From assembly GCF_020283565.1 (NCBI RefSeq), contig NC_060060.1:16492001-16556000 (forward strand): DNA of 64,000 nt. The letters are read 5' to 3'. Below, in pieces: positions 10,325 to 21,381 of this stretch (the stretch's first letter is position 1; every line of letters begins with the position of its first letter). Source of the DNA: Trifolium pratense. Taxonomy: Eukaryota; Streptophyta; Magnoliopsida; Fabales; Fabaceae. The notes beneath the pieces were generated by a model, which was given only the letters and a program-made list of their open reading frames with translations, made no database searches and was not told the origin of the DNA. A program made the position numbers and the translations under genes.

Positions 10325-13300
10325 ATGGCATGGAGTGCAGTGAGTTTTCTTCTGCAAAGGCTTGAACCAGTATTACAGAATAAGGTGAATTTGCTCACAG
10401 GAGTTGAATCAGAAGTGGTGTATCTGAAAGGACAATTAGAGCTCATAACAGCCTACTTAAAGGTTGCAGATGCATTAGAAGAGAGTGATGAGGAACTCAA
10501 AGTTTGGGTTAAGCAAGTTAGAGATGTTGCTCATGAGACTGAAGATATTCTCGATGAGTTGAAACTTCTTGTCCAAGCTCGTAATCATACAAATCGATTT
10601 TCTATTTCCCTACGCATTAGGAATATGAAAGCTCGTTATCGGATTTGTTATGAGTTGAAAAGCATCAATTCTCGCATGACAACTATTTTTTCAATTCATA
10701 AGAGATTCCTCAGAAAACTCGACTCTTCCTCAGAAGCTTCAAGTTCCAATTATACAGGTATTACTCACTTCAAAGACTCTTTCAAGCTAAAGTAGTACTC
10801 CATCCGGTCCCATATATAAGCAAAAATTTCTTTTTCAGATTCATCGAATCACTTATGCAGAAGTTAAACTTTGCATAAGTTATTCGATGAATCTGAAAAA
10901 GAAATTTTTGCTTATATATGAAACCGGAGGGAGTAGTGTGTATCCTAATGGTCATAGATTATGCTATTATTTGCACTCATTTCCACTGGTCTAGCTAGAT
11001 TAATAGAAATAGTTATTCTTATCAGTAAGTTGAGAATAAGGATTTGGTGCTGAATTGCTTGATGGATTAGCTCTTATCATTTTGTGCTTATAATGAAAAT
11101 ATGTACAAAGTAAACCTCATGATGATGTGGAATAAAACTTGCCTATATCTAACTAATTACATCAGAGATATACACAAGTTCAAAGTAAACCTCATGATTA
11201 TGTGGAATAAAACCTCATGATTATGTTCAAAGGAAATAAAACATATTTACACAAAAGCTGTGATAAGTGTTTTCTCCAAATTTATCACACTATTTCTTCT
11301 TACTTGTGTGTCCGGTGTCTGAAACTGACACATATGTGTCTATCTATCAACCGTTGTCGTATAAATTGTTAAGCAAGTGGTAGCAAACAAGTGTATTTAT
11401 CTTTCTATTCAAAACTGTCGCTTGTCAGACTAATATACACCAAACAAATATGTTCTCAAGCAGGTAAAACATGGCATGATCAACGAGGAGATGCTCTTCT
11501 CCTGGACAACACTGATCTAGTAGGCATAGACAGACCTAAAAAGCAGTTGATCGGTTGGTTGATCAAAAGTTGTCCTGGACGGAAAGTAATTTCCGTTACC
11601 GGAATGGGAGGGATGGGAAAAACTACTTTAGTGAAGAAAGTATATGATGATCCAGAGGTAATAAAACACTTCAAAGCCTGTGCTTGGGTTACTGTTTCAC
11701 AATCTTGTGAAATTGAGGACCTACTCAGAGACTTAGCCCAAAAACTATTTTCTGAGATACGACGAAAAGTCCCAGAAGGCTTGGAAAGCATGCGTAGTGA
11801 CAAGTTGAAGATGATTATCAAAGAGCTCTTGGAGAGAAGGAGGTACTGGTATTTATATAGATAAATTTTGAAGAAAATAACAATTTTATTATAATTGAAT
11901 CCTTGATGTTTGTTATCTAATAAGAGGTCTAACAGGTACCTAGTTGTATTTGATGATATGTGGCATATGCATGAATGGGAAGCTGTCAAATATGCACTTC
12001 CAAAAAACAATTGTGGTAGCAGAATCATGATCACCACGCGCAAATCTGATTTAGCCTTTATTTCGTCCAGTATAGAGTCCAAAGGTAAGGTGTATAACCT
12101 ACAACCCTTGAAAGAAGATGAAGCGCGAGAATTATTTTGTAGAAAGACTTTCCAAGGTCACTCATGTCCCTCATATTTAATTGACATATGTAATTATATC
12201 TTAAGAAAATGTGAGGGTCTTCCCCTTGCAATTGTAGCAATCAGTGGTGTCCTTGCTACAAAAGACAAGCATAGGATAGATGAGTGGAGCATGATTTGTC
12301 GTTGTCTTGGATCTGAAATTCAAGTCAACAGCAAACTTGATAATCTGAAAACAGTACTTTGCCTTAGTTTTAATGATTTGCCTTACTATTTAAAGTACTG
12401 TTTCTTGTACTTAAGCATGTTTCCTGAGGACTATCAGATTCAGCGCATGAGATTGATTCGGTTATGGATAGCAGAAGGATTTATTGAAGCCAAAGACGGA
12501 AAAACTGTGGAAGATGTTGCAGAAGATTACCTCAAGGAGCTCCTAAACAGAAACTTATTACAAGTAGCAGAAAGAACATCTGATGGAAGAGTCAAAACTT
12601 TGAGAATCCATGATCTCCTGAGGGAGATTATCATTTTGAAGTCCAAGGACCAAAACTTTGCAACAATTGTCAAAGAACAAAATGTGGTGTCACCTGAGAA
12701 ACTCCGACGCCTTGCGCTGCACGGCACACTACCAAATCCAAATGGACAGCAACAAAGATCGGTTTCTCAACTCCGTTCTCTCTTAATGTTTGGAGTGTCT
12801 GAAATTTTATCCCTTGGAAAACTGTTTCCAGGTGGATTCAAACTCCTCGGTGTTTTAGATTATCAAGATTCACCTTTGAAGAAGTTTCCAGTAGCAGTTA
12901 ATGATTTATATCATTTAACATATCTGAGCTTGAAAAACACACAGGTGAAAAGGCTTCCAAATTGTGTACTAGGAAAGTTGCAAAATCTAGAAACACTTGA
13001 TCTTAAGAATACTCGTGTTACAGAATTGCCTGCAGATATAGTAAAGCTTAAAAAGCTTCGCCATCTCCTTGTATATCGGTCTATAGTAGAAGGTTATGCA
13101 CAATTCCACTCGAAATATGGTTTTAAGGCCCCTCTTCAAATAGGAAAATTACAGTCACTACAAAAGCTTTGTTTTGTAGAGGCAAACCAAGGTTGTGGCA
13201 TGATTATAAGACAATTAAAGGAGCTAAGCCAATTACGAAGGTTAGGCATCATGAGACTCAGGGAAGAAGATGGGAAGGATTTCTGTTTCTGCATTGAAAA

Positions 13301-13970
13301 ATTGACTAGTCTCTGTGCGCTTTCTGTTACTTCTGAGGGTGAGAATAAAGTTATTGATTTGACATATCTTTCTACACCTCCTCCGTTTCTTCAACGATTG
13401 TATTTGTCAGGGCGACTACAAGAGTTACCGTGCTGGATACCTTCTCTTCATAACCTGGCCAGGTTATTTCTAAAATGGAGCTGTTTGAAACATGATCCAC
13501 TGGTATATCTGCAGGATTTGCCGAACCTTGCACATCTAGAACTACTCCAAGTTTATGATACTGACATGTTGCATTTCAAGTGCGGTAAGTTCAATAAGCT
13601 TAAGGTTTTAGGCCTTGACAAATTTGAAGGACTCAATCAGGTTATAGTGGAGAAGGGTGCAATGCCTTACCTTGAAACACTAAGCATCGGGCGTTGCGGA
13701 TCATTGAAGAAGGTTCCATCAGGCATTGAAAACTTGACTAAACTTGAAGTCCTAGAGTTTTTCGATATGCCAGATGAACTCATGAAGACAATATGTCAAC
13801 ATGGTCCGGGAAAAGATTACTGGAAAGTATCACATATACCAGAAGTTTATTCTACCTACTGGAGAGATGGTGGTTGGGATGTTTATGCATTAGACAGTTT
13901 CAGAGACTGTTCTCCCCGATCTGGCATAGTCAGGAGAAGCCATGAACGCCGGAATCAGTGGAAAGTTTAG
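10325..13970 (+). CDS. CC-NB-LRR immune receptor (RPM1-like), three exons
   Basis: Modelled exons are 10325-10757, 11464-11842 and 11936-13970. All junctions are GT/AG and the frame is continuous, giving 948 residues, one fewer than the intronless paralogue at 1.5-4.4 kb. The start is the ATG in ATCATGGCATGG; the in-frame GTG further upstream is not a start. Coiled-coil domain with EDVID-like TEDILDEL (72-79). NB-ARC: P-loop GMGGMGKTT (191-199), kinase-2 LVVFDDMW (273-280), RNBS-B GSRIMITTR, GLPLAIV and RNBS-D YCFLYLSMFPED. The MHD motif reads IHD (RIHDLL), a mild change at Met. Leucine-rich repeats and the tail YSTYWRDGGWDVY follow. Intron 1 holds a Stowaway MITE. Intron 2 falls just before kinase-2. 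The gene looks intact and is predicted to detect pathogen effectors inside the cell; its ligand is unknown. Confidence 0.88.
10798..10933. mobile_element. Stowaway MITE in NLR intron 1
   Basis: 136-bp near-perfect hairpin. It begins CTCCATCCGGTCCCATATAT, ends with the complement ...CCGGAGGGAG, and is flanked by TA on both sides. The CTCC(C)TCCG terminus and TA duplication are the hallmarks of Tc1/mariner-type Stowaway elements. Confidence 0.9.
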
Positions 13971-15221
13971 CTTTAAATTATGGAATAATAACAGAAATGT
14001 GTATAATAATTTGTGTATATTGTATATTAACAAAACTGAGCTGACTTGTTTCCTGTATATATGTCAGCACTCCAAATAAAGGTGTAGGTTTTAACTCACC
14101 TTTGTTTAAATTTGATCAATATATATAATTCTTCCAATATTCCATATCCAAATCCCATTTTTTCTCTATGTTCAAGATTATTATATAAATAATGCATTAT
14201 CTCTTAGTCAGTGTTTTAAAAATTGAACCAGACAAGGGGAAATTCAAATTAGCAAGTTTGTTTTGCTAATAATCTAGCTCTATGAATATTGCATTGCACA
14301 TTGCACGTTTTACTCTCACATACCAAGCTCTCAAAAGCAATGGTATCTCTCCTCACTTTCCACCTCATCTGATTCCTAACAATATTATCAGTGATAGATA
14401 ATCTATTACAAGATGCAAATAAGATTAATAAACGTATAGTTAACAAAAAAAATATAGAAACTACCTCAATGGCCAAAACTTTTTGTTTCCATGACCTTGA
14501 TTCTTTCGAGAGTAGATATAATCAAGTTATCAAAATTTGTTCATGAACGATGAGGGTTTGTATTGATCCTCACCTTATAATCCCACCAATATCCTTATTT
14601 AATATTTTGTTGTTTTCCCTACCCAGATGAGGGTTTTTCTTACAATTTCATCCATGTTCAAAAATATAGTTTTGGACAAGATTGATCAGAAAGTTTTTTT
14701 TTTTTTTTTGAATGGCAAATTGTTAGTATATTTACAATATTATGTTAGTATTTCTCTTTTTCAGGACTCGAACCCTGGACGTATTAACATTAGACAAATT
14801 TGTATATGTTCTATTGATCAATTAATTGGATGTTGTTTGCTTTTGAATTAAATAAAAGTCAAATAATTTTGATTTAGACACACACAAATGATGAAAAGTA
14901 GAAGCTGAAATAATTAATTTATCATTATTACTTTTTATGTAATAATATTTCCTTTTATACTTTTCATCATTTGTGACCATAAAAGCCTTGCTCACATATA
15001 CACTCAAGCATCTGAGTACATCCTTTAATAGAAAGAAAGGGGGGAAACAGAATGAGGAGTTTTATCTAGAGACTCACTGACTGATAATATTTCCTTTTAT
15101 ATTTTAATATTATTGATTGATTTACCTAGAGACATTAATCTAATTTTCTGACCAAGTTGACAACAATAGCATTGACTCAACCAATACAAGAGAGAGGACA
15201 TAGCATTTTGAAATACTAAGT
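13971..15221. other. Intergenic downstream of the right NLR gene
   Basis: A possible AATAAA poly(A) signal occurs near 14075, about 105 bases past the stop. The rest is AT-rich. No further gene, tRNA or clear transposon was seen. Confidence 0.45.
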
Positions 15222-15402
15222 AACTGTTTGGTTCTGCGTTGAAAAGAATTGATTTTGGTAAAATTGAGTTTGGTTAAAAGTGAGTTGAACATAATTGATT
15301 TATGTTTGGATACATTAATGTGAAAGTGATTCTCAACATTTGATGTTATTTGGGTAGTTTGAATTAAAATTGCTTTTGGATGTGCAATTACCAAGATGGG
15401 TT

Positions 15403-15670
15403 TTACTTGGATGTTTTTCTCTTCCCCCTCCCATGAATCTTTTATACCCCCAATATTCCAATTTTGCCCTTATAGAAAAATTCGGTTCGCAGAAACCGAA
15501 TTTTTTCTAGTGCAAATTCAGAGTAAATTTCGGTTTTTAGAAACCAAAATTTGTTTTCAAGGCAAAAAAAATTTCGATTTCTACGAACCGAAGTTTTTTC
15601 AAGGGCAAAATTGGAAACTCAGGGGGGATAAAAGATTCACGGGGGTGGGGAGAGAAAACATCTTTTACTT
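15403..15670. mobile_element. Foldback MITE with internal TTCGGTT hairpins
   Basis: The outer arms are reverse complements (left ATGAATCTTTTATACCCCC and CCAATTTTGCCCTT; right AAGGGCAAAATTGG, GGGGGGATAAAAGATTCA). Between them are three smaller palindromes: TTCGGTTCGCAGAAACCGAA, TTCGGTTTTTAGAAACCAAA and TTCGATTTCTACGAACCGAA. Fragments of the same family occur at 0.5-0.9 kb. Confidence 0.65.
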
Positions 15671-15762
15671 GTATTATATTATATATAACTATTTAAATTT
15701 AATAAATAATTAAAAGATTATTAAAAAAATTCAATAAAATATGATAATAATTAGGCTTAATT

Positions 15763-16080
15763 ATACTTTTAGTCTCTTATCTTTTAAAAGTTTCAAGTTC
15801 GTCCCTTATTTTTTCTTTAAGTTTCAAGTTAAAAGTTTCAAATTGGTCCCTTAAGTTTGGTCTTAGTCATATTCCATGTCATTTTCTTTTAATTAAAAAA
15901 ACAAAATTAAAATATAAGAGATCAAATTGAAACCTAAAATTTGACGGGAGGACTAACTAATGCAACAGAAGAAAAGATAAATTAATGCAACGGAAGAAAA
16001 GATAAGAGACCAACATGAAATTTTTAAAAAATAATAGACCAACTTAAAACCTAAAATAAATATAAAGACAAAAATGCAAT
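15763..16080. repeat. Degenerate inverted repeat of the TAGGCTTAATT type
   Basis: Begins AGGCTTAATTATACTTTTAG and ends in imperfect complement (AAAATGCAATTAAAT). Phrases such as GTCTCTTATC and AAGTTTCAAGTT resemble the better preserved MITE at 34932-35242. Probably an old copy of a related element. Confidence 0.4.
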
Positions 16081-16943
16081 TAAATATAATAATTATATTA
16101 AAAAATGGGCTATTTATTATACTAATAAACAAAAAATACTTCTTTAATACATTGGCATATTAGTAGTATGTGTGGACGCTTTTTATACATGCTTGCATTT
16201 TTAATCATGACATGAGTATATAATAAAGGGCAATAGGGGGAAGTTACAATTCCTACTGAACGCTATATTCTAAAATTGATTCCAACTGATGCAGAAGATT
16301 TGATTTCCAGCTTCGGTCAAACGCAATTCTAGAGGATAAAAAGCAATTTTATTTTAAATACCCAAACAACATTACAACAGGTTAAATCACGTTTGGGCTG
16401 GAAAACGTACGTTTTAAGCCTTCTAACGCTCAACCAAACATAGGCTAAGATATCATTGCTTAGACTTGTATTGCTTAATGGCCTTTGTTCCAAATGACAA
16501 AAAAAAGTTAATCATTAATTTTCAATTCTACAAAAATTTGAATGGTAGAATATCTATCATGCTAATCAAAACTTTCCCCCACCTGGACACAAGTTCCGAA
16601 ACCAGTCAGAATTGGAAGTGTGCCGTGTGCATAGTCCTCCAAAAATGGCAGAAATCCTCTTCATTTTTCAAAAGAAATAAAGTTCCTCGTTTCTATAGTT
16701 CTGAATGTATGAAAAGCACATTTCTAAAAACAAAACTACACACCTAAAACTATAGTAACGAAGAGCTTTGTTTCTTTAAAGAGAAGAGGATCTCAACTAC
16801 AAAGACCACCGTACCTTTGCTGCCTATCTGCATCTCACCATTTAGGCACCAATTCCTACCACAGTCGAATGATACATGTGTGCTTATGTACAAAAATTGA
16901 ACAAGGGAATTGAAAAGAGACTTCATAGAGAGTCATCTCCGAA

Positions 16944-19900
16944 TTACGTTTCTACCCTTTCCTTGAATTGACGAGCAAGGTCAACGATTTCAATTTGTCT
17001 TATTTGCTTCACCAAGTCATCCTGCTGCTCATTTTCATTTCCTTTCCGAGATAATCTGATTGCAACATCAAGTGTGAAAGTAACCATGTCCCTAGTGTTT
17101 TTTAAATCGTGCAAAACAGTGACAGAGTATGATGGATTGGATACTAGTCTATTAAGTAATATCAGTATCTCTCGCATAAGAAATGTCCTGAAAACAAATT
17201 GTTCAGAATGAGTTAAAGAAATCAAAGAAACTTGCTTAAATGAAAATGCTCAAATGCAAAGAAAATCTAATATAAGTCTAACTTCACCTTCACCATTTCT
17301 CCAAGAAACACAGACCTGGATTACATGTATTGTTTTTGTTATCCATATTCCGGAAAAGAACGGAAGTTTATTGATGAGAGGAATGCACAATTTTGATGAT
17401 TGTATTGATTCAGATAGACAAGTTTTATTACCTCTCCCTAAAAATTTCTGGTAGCTCATTGTATGCGCTGGCTTCACGGTCCATCTCAGAACTGACTAAT
17501 TGCAAAATCAACAAAAGATAGTTTACATCTTTTGTAGAGAGCCTATGACCAATAAAGATTTCAAAACCAGGTTGTCCGGATGATGCAAGGAAGGCCAGCA
17601 CAAGAATAGTTTTTCTACTTATTTTCAACTCCTGAAATTACAATGACATACATTTTTAAACAGACCAAAGTGCCTTGGCACATCCCTATCATTAAAGAAA
17701 ATAAGAATGAAGCTTTTAATCTTCAGATGAAAAAGAATGTAAACATACATTGAAAAGAAAATAAAGATCAAAATATTATAACTATATCGCTTTTTTTTTT
17801 TTAACATAACTATATCACATTTTAAAACAAGGAAAGGGGCACTAGTCAAGGAACTAAATATATAGAAAAAAAGTTAAAACAAAAGGGTTTCGAGAAATTT
17901 TAAAAACCCTCCAAAGTCTTCTTTTGCTCATTTTTTTAAGTTCCCCCAAATTGAGTTTTTATTTCTTTAATTTCAATGCACAACCAGTGTAAAGTTATTT
18001 TACACATGCATCTAATTATGTGTTGCAACATCATTATATGTATTTTAAAACACGCGACTTGTCATACTTATTGATGACATTGAATGCATGTGTAAAATAA
18101 TTTCACACTGAGTGTATAGAAACTAAATTCTTTTTAACATTCAAACAAGATGAGAGTCTTTCATCCTTCCCTTCCCTCAACTTTTTCCTTCTTTTCCAAC
18201 ATACAAACAAAGCCTTAACAAACTTACCAGTAAACCCCCTCCACAGGAAGCTACACAATCGGCCAATCCTTCAAGGATGATTTGAAAATTTTGGAAATCT
18301 GACGAAGATGCATTGTCCTCCATAGCACTTTTACTGTCCCCCTCTTTGCAACCACAGCAGAAAGTAGCCAACAGTTTTGGACCTTAAACACATGAAAATA
18401 AAATTTAAAAAAAAAAAATCGTAAAAAGTTATGATTGGAATGCATCGCAGATGATAAATTCTAAAATTATAGCTGCTTAGGATCGTTTTCTTACTTTCAA
18501 TAAAGTATTTTCATTCAAAGAAACCATTATTTTCAAATGATAAATGATAGCTTTTATTTTAATTATTTTCATTCAAAGTCATTATATGAAGTCCTAAGTG
18601 AGATACAGAGTCAATAAATTCTACATAGTGATTCATGGGAAAAGACATACGTGAGATATGAAGTCATTAAGTTACATATGGTGATGGTAAAAACAAATGA
18701 AATGAAAGAGGGGACATGAAATAGATTATGTAGCATTCAATGAAGAATTTTTTTTTGAATTGGTTAATGGAGAAAACTTACAATTTAGAACTAGGTACAG
18801 AAGTCTTAGAGTTTTCTTTCTTACACGTAGCCCAGCATCTTTCTTAAGCAATTCTGAAATAGTTTTGAAAACTGTGTTCTGACAAAACCTGTATCAAAGC
18901 AAATTTCTCAGGGTATAACTATAATATTTATCTTCAGAGCCAATTTTTCAACAGAAAAGATTAACACAAAAACTTACGTCTCCCTCTCAAAGTAAGCAGT
19001 ACTCCTTAGGAATAGCAGAATCATAATGGACACTGCCTGCACTCTCACGTTTTCGTCTGTGATCCTCGTGGAAATTTGGTGCATTATGTCAAAAATATCA
19101 GACCATCTCACACAAGGTTGCTGTAAGGCACTTTGATAATTCCAGCACTCTTTTCTTCTTAACATTTCTTCATTGAAGGGCTTTCCATCTTTCGCACCGT
19201 CCAACCCGTCAGAATCCAAAAGGTTCTTCCCGACGCAAATTCCTTCAACGAAGACATTGTCCCTGAGCAGAGTGCACTGGAAAGATCAAATCATAAGTTC
19301 ATAAGAACATGAACCTCAGAAAGGAAAGAAAGTAAAAGTCACTTCACATACAATTAAGCCCATTCCACAGAAGTCTTTGCAAAGGGGAAAAAATGTACCG
19401 AACACTAAAAATAATTTCGGCCCCAGAGTAGAAAGCAATTTTGTTTTAGCTATATTTACGATATTTTCTCCCAGAGTGTTTCAGTATAAAATAAGCACAG
19501 AAATCACTGCAGGTGGTATGTCATTTGTCCAAATACAACATGTCCGTCCAGTAAGTGTATAATGAGTATTAGTTTCTTGTCACACTTAATTAAAGGGTAT
19601 GATTTTTCTTGAGTTTTTATCATAGTTATCAAACTAATACCAGACGTCAACCAGATAAGAACCATGGGTCAACCAGTGGGCCAATGGTTAGATTTTAGAT
19701 GTATAAATCGAAATTTAAATATCATGACTTCATAACAAGTAAGGAACCAATTTATAATAAGGTTGTTAAAAACAACAGAAAATGTCGCTAAATATTACAT
19801 ACCTTCTTCCAAAATTCTTCTCTGATTCCAGTAGGAGCTTCAGAAGTGTACGTAGTATACATAGAGAGCTATGGACAATAATAACCTATGTAAGAAAGGA

Positions 19901-21292
19901 AAAATATGTCACCAGAGATTATAAAATAGAAAAGAGAAATATTTTCGTGAATAGCGACAGTAAGAGACCAATATGGTAACTTTTACGTGTTGGGATATTT
20001 TTAAATAAACCAGAGCATAAATTGCATGAGCCAATAATCACCCCATGTGACCTATTTTAAATTATATTAAAACGTTATGGAGAAATCATAATTCACAAGT
20101 AGTCAGGTACTTCAAGTCAACAACAATACAGATGAGATGTCCATGTTACCATTTACTTCTGTAACAATATATAGCAAAAAGTTGCTGAGTTTTTCACTGA
20201 AGACCACAAGTAACAACGCATCCACCCTTGTTTTCAGTTAAAATGCGCTGCAATCGTAACCCACTACTTTCAAGAGTGGATGTACCCTTACTTGGAGAAA
20301 TGTAACATCACTTCTGGATAGAAGAGCATAGCGGCCAACCCCAAAAATGCTTACAGTGAGATTGGAGAGAGTGGGATGGCTGCTTTTTTTAAATTTTTAT
20401 ACGATTTATATAATTTATATTATATTCATAAAAAAAAAATCAATTAAAATATGAGCGCATGACTGAGACAGAGTGAGAGGGGAAGCCCAAACACTGCTAT
20501 GATGTTATTTAAAAGTAAAATTCATAAAATACCCCATTAATGTAGAATTTGAGCTCATTAGGAGGTGCGGATGCAACAACTGTTATTTAGGCCTCTGGAG
20601 CAGTAGCTAGGGCTGTCACACTATTGACAGCAATTTTATATACAAGCTCACTTTAAAGGGAATAATTATACGCCCAGGTGCAAATGGACACACATATTTT
20701 ACAAGTATATATTCGTTAATGTAAATTGGCTATCATCGAGAATGTAAAGACACTGTGACATAGCAAAATGAAAAGAGACACATTGCCATAAAGTAAGTAG
20801 TTTAGTTTATAACTTCGATTGAAGAGGAAGAAATGGTGGACCCCTTGAGAAAAGGATATATTAAAATAGCTAACTCGACATTTTTCGGAAGCGCTACTGC
20901 TTATGAAGAAAAATCGATTACCCACAGATGACAGTAGTATAGCCTTGCAAGCAATTTGAAAAAAATAATATTTTTTCACAAATTCACAAATTTAGTATAA
21001 ATGAAAGTACTCACATTTTCCATACTACATAGATCAAGCAACGGCGGTATCGAAGTTTCCAACACATCTGTTCCATCAGCTATCTACAGCACATACCAAT
21101 AACTGAATTATATGCAACCTCAACTAACATGATTGAATAATGAATAATAGAAACAAGCCCCGTAATAAGAGTATCCAATATGTAACCATGAAAAGCAATC
21201 AGAATAAGAAATCCTCCTAACAGCATAATAAACATGGAAAATAGAAGGATAAGTTCTATGTAATGTAAACTACATCTCCAAAACCCCGTGTG

Positions 21293-21381
<89 letters not shown>

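Larger units (their letters stand above)
15222..16447. mobile_element. Possible hAT-like element carrying nested insertions
   Basis: The left end TAACTGTTTGGTTCTGCGTTG resembles the reverse complement of the right end, TAGCCTATGTTTGGTTGAGCG. Legume-type repeat phrases such as AAAAGTGAGTTGAACATAAT lie inside. The 15403-15670 foldback and a second repeat at 15763-16080 interrupt it. No target duplication was found, so the boundaries are tentative. Confidence 0.4.

Noticed and set aside
11910..11935. Use of the ATG at 11910 as the start of a separate NLR gene
   Set aside because: It lies in intron 2; joining at the AG before 11936 restores RRRYLVVFDD and a full-length 948-residue receptor, so the gene is not split.
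11480..12082. 200-residue minus-strand frame opposite the right NLR gene
   Set aside because: Antisense shadow of NB-ARC coding sequence.
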